Assembly: GCF_008123515.1 (NCBI RefSeq)
Contig: NZ_VSSR01000070.1
Coordinates: forward strand, 27,115 to 91,114
Origin: Bradyrhizobium cytisi
GTDB taxonomy: Bacteria; Pseudomonadota; Alphaproteobacteria; Rhizobiales; Xanthobacteraceae
Length of the DNA stretch: 64,000 bases
Reading direction: 5' to 3'
Position 1 is the stretch's first letter. The number at the start of each line of letters is the position of its first letter. The notes below the pieces were generated by a model. That model made no database searches. It saw only the letters and a program-made list of their open reading frames with translations, and had not been told where the DNA came from. A program made the position numbers and the translations under genes. This document shows positions 8,264 to 16,687 of this stretch, one piece after another.

Positions 8264-9019
8264 TCAATCCTCATCGCCCCAGTATTGTTGCTCGAGTAGA
8301 TCGACGGCATTGTGCTCTTTAAACCAAGTCTTGCACGCATCGATGCGAACATTCGCTGCTCCGAAGCTTGCCTCAATTTCGGAAATCTGCTGTGTGAATC
8401 GACGTTCGTATTTCAGAAGACACCTTGCGTCCTTCATCGTGCGTTCGAGCGCATGGATAGTTTGCGCCCAAATCTCAGCCGAAACTACATCGAATTCCCC
8501 GCTTGCTTCTCGGCCCTCGATGTCGTCCAAATCTGCCTCTACCTCTTCGATCAAGTATTTTGCGATCATGGCGTTGGAACGCTCGCCGATCATTTGGAGA
8601 ACAGGTCCGCTAAATTTCGTTAACTTATCGTTTTCCGGATGAAGAGAGATACTAAAGCCTCCTCGGGGGCCCTGGTAGTGCGTCTTGTCCAGGATCGGCT
8701 TCCACCAAATTTGTTGATCCGCAAGGCTTACGGCCGCCAAAATAGGCGGCACGGTGAGCGAGGCAAAATAGTCAAGGTGCTTCTCTTCCATCGGGACCCG
8801 TATCCGCGGGCCTGGGTGAGAGTCGTTTGTGGTCTTGACCTGAACCTTCAAGAGTCCTCCGGTCGACGTTCTGCTTCGATCAAGAATTTCGATTTCACCA
8901 TCGACACCGATGTCGGGCGCGCCAACCTTCCGATATGCGAAGTGCAGGGTTTCCTCAACGAACGTTTCGACAAATCGCTCGCCGGCCTTTCCGGCTGCGT
9001 TTCTCATATCAAATTTCAA
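8264..9019 (-). CDS. DUF4365 protein, PD-(D/E)xK nuclease-like
   Basis: The product is 251 residues from a TTG start with GAGGGGCGAGG upstream; an in-frame ATG at 9007 is the alternative but is poorly spaced from the ribosome-binding site. The N-terminal 65 residues hold the restriction-nuclease-like core: Glu14 in KAGERFVE, Asp40 in DIGVDGEIEI, and Gln60-x-Lys62 in LKVQVKTT. This is the DUF4365 pattern, a putative Mg-dependent nuclease domain found in accessory and defence loci. A helical C-terminal region of unknown function follows. It lies beside an integrase, so it is probable island cargo. No methylase or other partner is next to it. Confidence 0.7.
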   Translation of the reverse strand: MKFDMRNAAGKAGERFVETFVEETLHFAYRKVGAPDIGVDGEIEILDRSRTSTGGLLKVQVKTTNDSHPGPRIRVPMEEKHLDYFASLTVPPILAAVSLADQQIWWKPILDKTHYQGPRGGFSISLHPENDKLTKFSGPVLQMIGERSNAMIAKYLIEEVEADLDDIEGREASGEFDVVSAEIWAQTIHALERTMKDARCLLKYERRFTQQISEIEASFGAANVRIDACKTWFKEHNAVDLLEQQYWGDED

Positions 9020-9212
9020 GTGCCTCGCCCCTCGTTGCTCAATAGAGATCGGTAGCTCAAACGATTTGGATCATGCGTCTGGGCTGGGATGTTCAGGGCT
9101 TCCCGATTTTGCGATATGACCGCCGTTCCTTCGCAGGAGAAGGTTGGTGCCTTTACGCAACGACAAGTTACCAGCACAACTATTAGGTTCTACCGCAAAA
9201 CTCCGACCGTTG

Positions 9213-9572
9213 ATGACTTGTAATACACAACCAGAAATTTTGCCAGACACGCCGCTTCGCCTTGCTGATGCCGTGAAGATCGCTTTTCCTTTGGGAGGGA
9301 TGACGGTCGCGGGGTTACGCCGTGAGCGCGATCGCAGCCGATTAGTCATTGAGAAAATCGCCGGCAAGGAATTCACGACGCTGGCGCACATTGAACGGAT
9401 GCGAGAGCTATGCCGCGGAGAAGCAAGGGGGCTCGACTTCAGCTCAAAGCCGCCCGTCGAAACAAATACGGAAAGATTACCCATCAAGCAACCTGGATCA
9501 TCAGAGACAACGGTCGGGATGTCGGCACAGGCTGCGCTGCAGATGAAATTGCAGCCGCGGAGGAAAAGTTAA
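9213..9572 (+). CDS. Excisionase-like small DNA-binding protein
   Basis: The protein has a compact helix-turn-helix-like core (LRLADAVKIAFPLGGMTVAGLRRERDRSRLVIEKIAGK) followed by FTTLAHIERMREL. This order is that of the small proteins that precede tyrosine integrases in rhizobial islands and resemble AlpA/excisionase proteins. Its 3' end overlaps the integrase gene by about 160 bases in another frame, suggesting coupled expression. The frame is open to 9144, so the start is uncertain. Its likely role is to set the direction of integrase action. Confidence 0.55.
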   Translation: MTCNTQPEILPDTPLRLADAVKIAFPLGGMTVAGLRRERDRSRLVIEKIAGKEFTTLAHIERMRELCRGEARGLDFSSKPPVETNTERLPIKQPGSSETTVGMSAQAALQMKLQPRRKS

Positions 9573-10663
9573 GGGACTACATCACCTCAAAGCACACACC
9601 GAAGCGAAAAATTCGCCATATAGACGATATCCCGATAGCGGATGTCCTCTCGATCTACTTGGATGCCCAACTAGACAAACTTCGTAGTCGCTTCAGCGTC
9701 GACGGCGAAAACGAAGTCTTCATTCCGGATATCCGAAAGTTCAAGAAGCGGATCGAGCGGCTGAACGATTGGTGGGGCGGAAAAATGCTTGGCGAGGTCA
9801 ACGGTGAGGCATGCCGGTCCTACACCAAGAAACGTCGCAGAAAGGGTGGGGCTCGTCGAGACCTTGAAGATCTCCGTGCTGCCATCGGTCACCACGCAGC
9901 CGAGGGGTACCATAGAGAGATCGTGAAGGTCTCCTTGCCCGAGAAGGGCCAGCCGAGAGATAAGTGGTTGACGCGCAACGATGCGGCTAAACTGATCTGG
10001 ACCTGCTGGCGCTATCGCGAAATGCAGAAGGGTTCACGTCGGCCGTTGGATGAGACAAAGGTGCCAACGAGCAAACGTCCACTCCGACATCTTGCTCGTT
10101 TCATCTTATTGGGAATCTACAGCGGCACCCGCGCCGGCGCCATCGCAGCCGCATCTCCTATTCCAGCCCTTGGTCGCTCATATGTGGATCTGGAGCGCGG
10201 CCGTTACTACCGTCTGAAGCAGGGAGCCTCGCAGACCAACAAGCGGCAGCCAACGGTTCCTATTCCCTTGCGCTTGCTTGCTCACCTGCGGCGTTGGCAT
10301 CGGATCGATCCTGAGGCGAAGCATTTCGTTGAATACAACGGCAAGCCGGTCAACTCGGTCAAGACGGCATTCAAAAGTGCCGTGAGACTCGCGGGGCTTG
10401 GACCAGGCATTTCCCCTCACACATTGCGGCATACGGCAGCGACTTGGCTCATGCAGAGAGGGGCGGATCCTTGGCAGGCAGCAGGCTATCTTGGAATGTC
10501 GCTTGAGGTGTTACTCAACACCTATGGTCACCATCATCCTGACTACTTGTCTGACGCAGTCGAGAAGATCGCCAAACGCGACCCAGCCGGCGAACGAAAG
10601 ACGCACATATCTGGTGCGATATCTGGTGCGGTGATCCCGATGAGGCGAAACGGCTCCTCATAA
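9410..10663 (+). CDS. int: Tyrosine-type site-specific integrase
   Basis: A 417-residue phage-type integrase. The catalytic set is visible: Arg241 in GIYSGTRAGAI, His337-x-x-Arg340 in HTLRHTAATW and Tyr372 in NTYGHHHP. The position usually occupied by His/Trp after LG is Met363 (YLGMS). An N-terminal SAM-like core-binding region spans about residues 75-165. The gene ends 14 bases before the 3' end of an intact tRNA-Ile2 gene on the other strand, the normal place for an integrase that uses that tRNA as its attachment site. The element would extend to the left. It overlaps the excisionase-like gene. Confidence 0.93.
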   Translation: MPRRSKGARLQLKAARRNKYGKITHQATWIIRDNGRDVGTGCAADEIAAAEEKLRDYITSKHTPKRKIRHIDDIPIADVLSIYLDAQLDKLRSRFSVDGENEVFIPDIRKFKKRIERLNDWWGGKMLGEVNGEACRSYTKKRRRKGGARRDLEDLRAAIGHHAAEGYHREIVKVSLPEKGQPRDKWLTRNDAAKLIWTCWRYREMQKGSRRPLDETKVPTSKRPLRHLARFILLGIYSGTRAGAIAAASPIPALGRSYVDLERGRYYRLKQGASQTNKRQPTVPIPLRLLAHLRRWHRIDPEAKHFVEYNGKPVNSVKTAFKSAVRLAGLGPGISPHTLRHTAATWLMQRGADPWQAAGYLGMSLEVLLNTYGHHHPDYLSDAVEKIAKRDPAGERKTHISGAISGAVIPMRRNGSS

Positions 10664-10677
10664 GTCTCTGATTTCTT

Positions 10678-10753
10678 TGGTGGGCCCGGCAGGACTCGAA
10701 CCTGCAACCAGACCGTTATGAGCGGCCGGCTCTAACCATTGAGCTACAGGCCC
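10678..10753 (-). tRNA. tRNA-Ile2 (anticodon CAU)
   Basis: A full cloverleaf is present: acceptor stem GGGCCTG/CGGGCCC, D arm with AGCTCAATGGTTAGAGC, anticodon loop CTCATAA (anticodon CAT), T arm GCAGG-TTCGAGT-CCTGC and an encoded CCA. The body matches the alphaproteobacterial tRNA whose C34 is changed to lysidine so that it reads AUA as isoleucine, rather than an initiator or elongator Met tRNA. That distinction is by general resemblance. The integrase gene abuts its 3' end. Confidence 0.93.
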
Positions 10754-11038
10754 CGCCGCAGGACGGCCGCGGGAATGCGCGGCCGGCAACGGTGCGCGGT
10801 TCGTTTACAGGGCCGGAGGCGGGGGTGCAATGCCGGGTCTGGCGAACCGCAAGCGCAGGCGCTGTATCGCCGAGCATGTTCCGAATAATCGAATTTTGCG
10901 ATCTTGGGCTTATGCCACTGTTTTGCCCGACGTGTCAAAGTGTTTTGGGGTGCTGCGCGCTTTCGCCTCTGTAACCCGCTGAAATCGCCTGGCTTTTCTA
11001 CTGTGCATGGGGTTGTTTTCGCAAGTTCTTGCTGGAAG
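10754..11038. other. Gap upstream of tRNA-Ile2, no gene seen
   Basis: It should hold the tRNA promoter. No coding frame with a ribosome-binding site was seen. Confidence 0.4.
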
Positions 11039-11056
11039 GGGACCCGCCGGTCCCCT
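11039..11056 (-). terminator. Hairpin downstream of the Bug/TctC gene
   Basis: A perfect 7-bp stem with a 4-base loop (GGGGACC..GGTCCCC) lies about 45 bases after the stop codon. Only a weak pyrimidine tract (TTCC) follows, so it is either a weak intrinsic terminator or an mRNA 3'-end stabiliser. Confidence 0.45.
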
Positions 11057-11102
11057 CACCACGCTTCACTCGCGGGCTCTCGGCCCGTGGCAGGTTGTCC
11101 GC

Positions 11103-12077
11103 TCAGTCCACCGAGACCCCGGCGAATGCCACGACCTTGCGCCACTTCTCGGTCTCGTCGGTGACGAGCTTGCCGAACTCGGCCGGCGTCATCGGCTTGG
11201 GGATGCCGCCATTCTCGGTCAACCGCGCGGTGACCTTCGGGTCCTTCAGCGCGTCGCCGACGGCCTTGTTGAGAATCTCGACCACTTCGGGCGGCGTGCC
11301 CTTTGGCGCGGAGATGCCGTAGAAGCCGACCGCTTCGAAGCCCGGCACAGTCTCGGCGATCGCAGGCACGTCGGGCACACCAGGCCAGCGCTGCGGCGAG
11401 GTCACGCCGATGGCGCGGACAGTGCCGCCGCGCGACTGCTCGAGCGCGGAAGGAAGGTTGTCGAAGATCAGCTGCACCTTGTTGGAGATGATGTCCGGGA
11501 AGGCGATCGCAGAGCCGCGATAGGGCACGTGCACCATGTCGCACTTGGTCATCACCTTGAACAGCTCCGCCGACATGTGCACCGAGGTGCCGTTGCCGGA
11601 CGAGGCGAACGAGATCTGGCCGGGATTGGCCCTGCAATAATCGATGAACTCCTGGACCGTCTTCACCGGCATCGCGTTGGAGACGACCAGCATGTTGGTG
11701 AGCTGCATGATGCTGGCGACCGGCACGGTGTCGCGCAGGAAGTCGAAGGGCAGCTTCTTGTAGAGCGAGGTCGAGATCGCGTTGTTGGGCGCGACGAACA
11801 GCAGCGTGTAGCCGTCGGGGGCTGCGTTGATCGCGGCACCGGCCGCGATGTTGCCGCCGGAGCCGGCGCGGTTCTCGACGATGAATTGCTGGCCGAGCCG
11901 ATCCGACAGCGCTTGCGCCATGATGCGCGCCACGATGTCGACCGGGCCGCCGGCGGCAAAGCCGATCATCCAGTGCACCGGGCGGTCGGGGTAGGCGGCG
12001 GAGGCGGGAGGGGAGGCTACGAAAAGACCAATCAGAAAAACCAACCCGAAAACAGCGTACCGCAAAATTCGCAACAT
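11103..12077 (-). CDS. Tripartite tricarboxylate transporter solute-binding protein (Bug/TctC family)
   Basis: From an ATG preceded by GGGAGG the protein has 324 residues: a Sec signal peptide of about 27 residues ending PPASA, then YPDRPVHWMIGFAAGGPVDIVAR, the Bug-family start that forms the ligand-carboxylate clamp, and GSGGNIAAGAAINAAPDGYTLL. Bug proteins capture carboxylates in the periplasm for the TctAB permease or for signalling. No tctA/tctB genes are nearby, so it is an orphan receptor, which is usual for this family. Its ligand is unknown; tricarballylate is a thought given tcuAB 21 kb away, but there is no direct link. Confidence 0.9.
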   Translation of the reverse strand: MLRILRYAVFGLVFLIGLFVASPPASAAYPDRPVHWMIGFAAGGPVDIVARIMAQALSDRLGQQFIVENRAGSGGNIAAGAAINAAPDGYTLLFVAPNNAISTSLYKKLPFDFLRDTVPVASIMQLTNMLVVSNAMPVKTVQEFIDYCRANPGQISFASSGNGTSVHMSAELFKVMTKCDMVHVPYRGSAIAFPDIISNKVQLIFDNLPSALEQSRGGTVRAIGVTSPQRWPGVPDVPAIAETVPGFEAVGFYGISAPKGTPPEVVEILNKAVGDALKDPKVTARLTENGGIPKPMTPAEFGKLVTDETEKWRKVVAFAGVSVD

Positions 12078-12184
12078 GATGCCTCCCATTGTTCTATTGT
12101 CGTTGCGGGGCATGCTTTCACAAAAACCGCCCGCTGCCTACATCGCCTCAAGTCGATGTTGACGCGGGGGCAGCCGGAACGACC

Positions 12185-13162
12185 ATGAAATTCGCAATCA
12201 CGATTCTCATCAGAGCGGCGCTGCTCGGAAATTTCCTTGCAAGCCCCGCTGCTGCTCAAACCGGAGGCAATGCCATTTCCACCACGACGATCAGCCTGGG
12301 CACCGCGACGCCCGGCGGCGGTTTCCCGCTTTATGGCAACGCCTTTGCGGAGGTGATGAACGCGGCAGATAGCACGCTCACCATTGCTCCGCGCAACACC
12401 AAGGGCAGCAACGAGAACATTCCGCTTTTGGAGAAAGGCGAGCTCGATCTCGCGCTGGTCGCGGGCGAGCCGGCCTATGAGGCGTTTGCTGGCATCGGCC
12501 GCGCGCCGACGCGCTTGAAAATTCTGACCGCGATCTATTCCAACCCCGGCATGTTCGTGGTTCGTGCGGACAGTCCCTACAAGACCATCCGCGATCTCGT
12601 GGGACAGCCGGTGGCGTTCGGCGCAAAGGGCTCCGGCCTGCCGATCCTGGCGCGCTATGTGCTCGACGGGCTCGGCCTGAAGCAGGACGAGGATTTCAAG
12701 GCTGTTTATCTCGACCGCGCCGGCGATGGCCCCGCAATGGTCGAGGATGGCCGTGTCGCTGCACTGTGGGGCGCCGGCATCGGCTGGCCGGGCTTTGCGG
12801 CGGTGGCCGCGAGCGCATCAGGCGCGCGCTTCATCGCGCCCTCTGCCGAAGAGATCACGCACATCCGCGCCAGGCACGCGTTCCTCAAACCCCTGACCGT
12901 GCCGGCCGGCTCCTATCCCAGACAGTCCGAGCCGATCGCCTCGCTCGGCTCCTGGAGCTTTGTGCTGACGCGCGAGGATCTGCCCGACGATGTCGCCTAT
13001 CGTCTCGCGAAGACGCTGCACGGCGCCGAGGCAACCTTCTGCAAGAAGCTCGCCCAGGCCTGCGAGACCACCGCGGCGAACACGGTCGCGGCGGCACCGA
13101 AGCCGGGGCTGATTCATCCGGGCGTGATGCAGTATTTTCGCGAGATTGGAGTCGTGAAGTGA
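12185..13162 (+). CDS. TAXI-family TRAP-type solute-binding protein
   Basis: A 325-residue periplasmic binding protein. The start at MKFAITILIRAALLG gives a signal peptide of about 25 residues ending ASPAAAQ. The mature part begins ISLGTATPGGGFPLYGNAFAEVMN, the TAXI-family N-terminal motif, and contains GELDLALVAGEPAYEAF and GQPVAFGAKGSGLPILAR. TAXI receptors bind glutamate or other dicarboxylates and work with a fused DctQM permease, which is not present here. It is divergent from the Bug gene, with about 107 bases between starts, and convergent with the LivK-like gene. Confidence 0.8.
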   Translation: MKFAITILIRAALLGNFLASPAAAQTGGNAISTTTISLGTATPGGGFPLYGNAFAEVMNAADSTLTIAPRNTKGSNENIPLLEKGELDLALVAGEPAYEAFAGIGRAPTRLKILTAIYSNPGMFVVRADSPYKTIRDLVGQPVAFGAKGSGLPILARYVLDGLGLKQDEDFKAVYLDRAGDGPAMVEDGRVAALWGAGIGWPGFAAVAASASGARFIAPSAEEITHIRARHAFLKPLTVPAGSYPRQSEPIASLGSWSFVLTREDLPDDVAYRLAKTLHGAEATFCKKLAQACETTAANTVAAAPKPGLIHPGVMQYFREIGVVK

Positions 13163-13188
13163 CGATCGCTTTAGGCGCTCGTCACTTC
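13156..13188. terminator. Bidirectional hairpin between convergent genes
   Basis: GAAGTGACGA and TCGTCACTTC form a 10-bp inverted repeat that spans the stop codons of both the TAXI gene and the convergent LivK-like gene. It is well placed to end both transcripts, although the T-run is short. Confidence 0.55.
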
Positions 13189-14411
13189 TTCAGCATCGGA
13201 CACGCCGGGTCCGGCGGGCCGAACGCCTTGTCGCCCGAGATCGTGGTGAGGATCTTGTAATAGTCCCACGGATATTTGCTTTCCTCCGGCGTCTTCACCT
13301 GGACAAGCCAGAGGTCGTGCACCATCAGATTGTCTTCGCGCAAGCGGCCGTTGCGGGCGAAGAAATCCTCGACCGGCGTCTCGCGCATTTTCGCCGCGAC
13401 CTTGAGCGGATCGTCGGTGCCGGTTGCCTTGATGGCGTTGAGATAGTGCATCACGCTGGAGTAGACGCCGGCCTGCCACATCGACGGCATCTTGTTCATC
13501 TTGGCGAAATAGCGCTTCGACCATTCGCGCGTCTTGTCGTCCATGTCCCAATAGAACGACGTCGTCAGCAACAGGCCCTGGGCTGCCTGCAGCCCGAGGC
13601 CGTGGATGTCGGTGATCAGCGCGAGCAGCGCCGCCATCTGCTGGCCGCCCTTGAACACGCCGAACTCCGAGCCGGTCTTGATCTCGTTCATGTTGTTCGG
13701 GGGACCTGCCGCGATGCCGATGATCTTGGCCTTGGACGCCTGCGCCTGCAGCACGAAGGAGGAGAGATCCGGCGTCGCCAGCGGCGGCTTCACCGAGCCG
13801 AGCACCTTGCCGCCATTGGCGGTGATGACGCTGGAGGCATCGCGTTCGAGGGAGTGGCCGAAGGCATAGTCGTCGGTGATGAAGAACCAGCTGTCGCCGC
13901 CGCGCTTGACCACCGCGTCCGCGGTGCCGACCGCGAGCGCGCGGGTGTCGAACACCCACTGTATCGCATAGGGGGAGCAGAACTTGCCGTGGAAATCGGC
14001 GGTGCCGGTGGAGTGGGTGATGAACAGCCGCTTCTTCTCGTTGGCGACGTTCTGCACCGCGAGGCCAACGGCGGAAACCGGCACGTCGACGATGAGATCG
14101 ACCTGGTCGACATCGTACCAGCGCCGCGCGATGCCGCCGCCGATATCGGCCTTGAGCTGGTGGTCGCCGATCACGATGCTGATCGGCTTGCCGAGCACCG
14201 TGCCGCCGAAATCGTCGATCGCCATCTGCGCCGCGGTCACCGAGCCCTGGCCGGTCGGCGCGGAGGCCGGGCCGTTCATGTCGGTGAGCACGCCGATCTT
14301 GACGATGTCGTCGGACACCTGCGCCATTGCGGCGCCCGACAGCAGCGCCGCCGCCAAGGGCATCGCTATAAAGGCAGCCGCGACCGGCAGTCCAAATCTC
14401 GCTGGATTCAC
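13182..14411 (-). CDS. Branched-chain-amino-acid-type ABC transporter substrate-binding protein
   Basis: A 409-residue type I periplasmic binding protein. The signal peptide ends about residue 30 (SGAAMA), then VKIGVLTDMNGPASAPTGQGSVTAAQMAIDDFGG begins the LivJ/LivK-like fold; WFFITDDYAFGHSLERDA is the second typical segment. Family members bind amino acids, amides, urea or aromatic acids. There are no livHMGF permease or ATPase genes beside it, so the transporter must be encoded elsewhere. In Bradyrhizobium-type genomes such orphan receptors are very numerous and the ligand cannot be inferred. Confidence 0.88.
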   Translation of the reverse strand: MNPARFGLPVAAAFIAMPLAAALLSGAAMAQVSDDIVKIGVLTDMNGPASAPTGQGSVTAAQMAIDDFGGTVLGKPISIVIGDHQLKADIGGGIARRWYDVDQVDLIVDVPVSAVGLAVQNVANEKKRLFITHSTGTADFHGKFCSPYAIQWVFDTRALAVGTADAVVKRGGDSWFFITDDYAFGHSLERDASSVITANGGKVLGSVKPPLATPDLSSFVLQAQASKAKIIGIAAGPPNNMNEIKTGSEFGVFKGGQQMAALLALITDIHGLGLQAAQGLLLTTSFYWDMDDKTREWSKRYFAKMNKMPSMWQAGVYSSVMHYLNAIKATGTDDPLKVAAKMRETPVEDFFARNGRLREDNLMVHDLWLVQVKTPEESKYPWDYYKILTTISGDKAFGPPDPACPMLKK

Positions 14412-14514
14412 GCTTGTCCTCCCCTGATCCGGCTCGTTGGCCGAAGTTGCCTGTCCCGGGTACGGCCCGGCTGAATTGGTTTCTTTTGCAACTATTTTGG
14501 GGCGGGCGTCAATG

Positions 14515-15408
14515 TCAGGCCGCGAAGCGGATCTGCCCGGCGGGGGAGGAATCGTAGCCGGTCAGCTCCTCGGCGCGCTGGCGCAGCCGCCGTTCGCTGA
14601 GGAACCGGATCAGGGCCTGCATGGCGGGGCGGAAATAGCTGCGCTGCCGCATCGCAAGGTCAAAATTCTCCCAGACCAGCGGCACGAAATCGAGACCCGC
14701 CGAGCGCGCCGCCGCGCGCGTCGCAACGCCGCAGTCGGCCTGCCCGGCGCGGACCACTTCGGCGAGATCCGGCCCGGTGAGGGCAGGCGTCTCCACCCGG
14801 CGCAGATCGCGCGTCGAGGCGCCCGCGCGCAGCAGCAGCACGTCGAGCAGCATCTGCGCGCCCGTGCCCTGTTGCCGCGTCGCCATCCGCGAGCCGAGCG
14901 CGAGCACGTCGGAGAGACCGCGCAGCCGCTTCGGATTGCCCGGCGGCAGCACGAGACCCTGCTCGCGGCGCACGAAGGCGACCAGCAGCGCGTCATGCAG
15001 GTCAGGCGCGTCCCGCAGCGCCGCCGCGCTGGCGTCGGAGGCGAGATTGCCCTCGGCATCGAGGCTGTGGAAGTGCACGGCGACTGCCATCACCTCGTCA
15101 CGTTGCAGGCGCTCGAGCCCGCGCGCACTGCCTTCGGTCATCGATCCCAGGCCCGAGCCGGATTCACGCAGGCTCCAATCCAGGAGCTCGTCCTGGCTGC
15201 CGCCCACGACCGGCGGCGGCTCCGCCGTCAGCATGCCGGCCGGACGCGCCATGCCCGACAGCACCCAGAGATCGAGCTCGTGCCGCGGGAAGAGCCATTT
15301 GCCGGTCACCTTGGTGCACGGGATCGCGCCATTGGTGACCAGTTCGTAAAGCTTGCGTTCGCCGAGACGGAGATAGTCCGCGGCTTCACTGGTCGTCAGG
15401 AATTCCAT
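14515..15408 (-). CDS. HTH regulator with substrate-binding-like domain, probable molybdate/tungstate sensor
   Basis: The 297-residue protein starts with an excisionase/MerR-like helix-turn-helix (FLTTSEAADYLRLGERKLYELVTNGAIPCTKVTGKWLF, residues 3-40). From about residue 85 comes a PBP-like domain related to the one at the C terminus of the MoeA fusion encoded 2.4 kb away (compare RGLSDVLALGSRMATRQQGTGAQMLLDVLL with the fusion's PACIMVSRNQGAGTRIL). There is no signal peptide, so the domain senses a cytoplasmic ligand. Proteins of this design accompany formate dehydrogenase and molybdenum cofactor genes. It is divergent from the TupA-like gene and probably regulates it and perhaps the moeA genes. 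Confidence 0.8.
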   Translation of the reverse strand: MEFLTTSEAADYLRLGERKLYELVTNGAIPCTKVTGKWLFPRHELDLWVLSGMARPAGMLTAEPPPVVGGSQDELLDWSLRESGSGLGSMTEGSARGLERLQRDEVMAVAVHFHSLDAEGNLASDASAAALRDAPDLHDALLVAFVRREQGLVLPPGNPKRLRGLSDVLALGSRMATRQQGTGAQMLLDVLLLRAGASTRDLRRVETPALTGPDLAEVVRAGQADCGVATRAAARSAGLDFVPLVWENFDLAMRQRSYFRPAMQALIRFLSERRLRQRAEELTGYDSSPAGQIRFAA

Positions 15409-15804
15409 CCTGCATTCCTATGCAAATTCTTGCTTCTTTTTGACGTTAAACGCAGGTGGAATTCTGCACTTCGATTTTTGTCCGCGCGAACCATGCCCGA
15501 TGATCTCGTTGCTTTGCAACACATCCTGACGCGTGTTTTGATTTTGGTTGACGATCTTGCTGGGCTCGAATGGTGCGGGCGTTGCGGCCGTTGCGCTCGT
15601 GATTGCAGTCAACGTGGCGGTTGATTGATTGCCGAAATTTCCCGGATAACTCGTCTTCGTCCGCTCGCCGACGCGTGGTGAACTTGCCTTTCGGTGGTGG
15701 TCAGGCTCAAGCTCTATCTCCTGTTGCTGTGGCAACTGGCAAGTCCGTCACGAGTGCGGCGCAATCGAGCATCATGATCGCGTCTTGTTCAATGGGAACC
15801 CGTC
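15409..15804. promoter_or_regulatory. Divergent control region, HTH-PBP regulator / tupA-like gene
   Basis: A 396-base gap without a credible gene separates the two divergent starts. It is AT-richer next to the regulator start (a CAAATTCTTGCTTCTTTTTG stretch) as expected for promoters. It is the natural place for the operator of the HTH-PBP regulator; I could not define a clean palindrome. Confidence 0.45.
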
Positions 15805-16632
15805 ATGGCCGTTCGCCGACTGACCGTTGCATTTGCGCTTCTCTGCGGCCTCGCCGGAGGCATTGCGGCCTCGTCTGGCGAGGAGCGTGCGATCGTCCTG
15901 GCCTCGACGACATCGACGCAGGACTCCGGCCTGCTCGACTATCTGCTACCGATTGTCCGCGACAAGACCGGCATCGAGGTGACGGTGATCGCGCGCCGCA
16001 GCGACGAGGTGCTCGACGTTGCACGTCGGGGCGAGGTCGACGTCGTGTTGATGCATGCCCGGCCGCAGGAGGAGAAATTCGTCGCCGACGGTTTTGCCAC
16101 GAAGCGCTACGACGTGATGTACAACGATTTCGTGCTGATCGGGCCGAAGAGCGATCCCGCCGGCGTGAAGGGCAAGGACATCGCCACCGCGCTGAAGGCG
16201 ATCGAGGCCAAGGGTGCGCCGTTCATCACGCGTGGCGATCGTTCCGGCACCCACGCGGCGGAGCTTGCACTCTGGATCGTTGCCGGCATCGACATCGCCA
16301 GTACAAAAGGCGCCTGGTATCGCGAGAGCGGGCAGGGCATGACCGCCGCCCTCGACGCCGCACGCGCGGCGAATGCCTATGTGCTCGCGGATCGCGCCAG
16401 CTGGATTGCCTTCAAGGATCGGGGCGATCTCGACATCGTCGTCGAGGGCGACAAGCGGCTGCTCAACCAATACGGCGTGATGCTGGTGAACCCGGAGAGG
16501 CATCCGAACGTCAGGAAGGATCTGGGCCAGACCTTCATCGACTGGTTGATCTCGCCGGAAGGGCAGGCGGCGATCGCAGGCTTCAAGGTCGATGGCCAAC
16601 AGGTGTTCTTTCCGAATGCGGACAAGCCCTGA
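15805..16632 (+). CDS. tupA: TupA-like tungstate/molybdate-binding periplasmic protein
   Basis: A 275-residue protein with a signal peptide of about 25 residues and the hallmark TTSTQDSGLLDYLLP (from residue 35), the oxyanion-binding loop of TupA. RGEVDVVLMHARPQEEKFVADGF, RYDVMYNDFVLIGP and FITRGDRSGTHAAEL are further TupA signatures. TupA delivers tungstate to TupB/TupC in the periplasm. No permease or ATPase gene is adjacent, so this is either an orphan receptor or it uses the ABC system of another locus. Its place in front of moeA-type genes and a formate dehydrogenase that may use W or Mo fits a metal-supply role. Tungstate versus molybdate preference cannot be read from the sequence. Confidence 0.82.
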   Translation: MAVRRLTVAFALLCGLAGGIAASSGEERAIVLASTTSTQDSGLLDYLLPIVRDKTGIEVTVIARRSDEVLDVARRGEVDVVLMHARPQEEKFVADGFATKRYDVMYNDFVLIGPKSDPAGVKGKDIATALKAIEAKGAPFITRGDRSGTHAAELALWIVAGIDIASTKGAWYRESGQGMTAALDAARAANAYVLADRASWIAFKDRGDLDIVVEGDKRLLNQYGVMLVNPERHPNVRKDLGQTFIDWLISPEGQAAIAGFKVDGQQVFFPNADKP

Positions 16633-16687
16633 TTGGTCGAGGCACGAGCGGTTGCCAAACCGAGCGATGCGTGGTCCACCATGAGGC

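Noticed and set aside
11007..12188. A 393-codon open frame on the plus strand
   Set aside because: Antisense shadow of the Bug/TctC gene, which has a signal peptide and family motifs.
13317..15624. Long plus-strand frames across 13.3-15.6 kb
   Set aside because: Antisense to the LivK-like gene and the HTH-PBP regulator; His/Arg-rich shadow composition.
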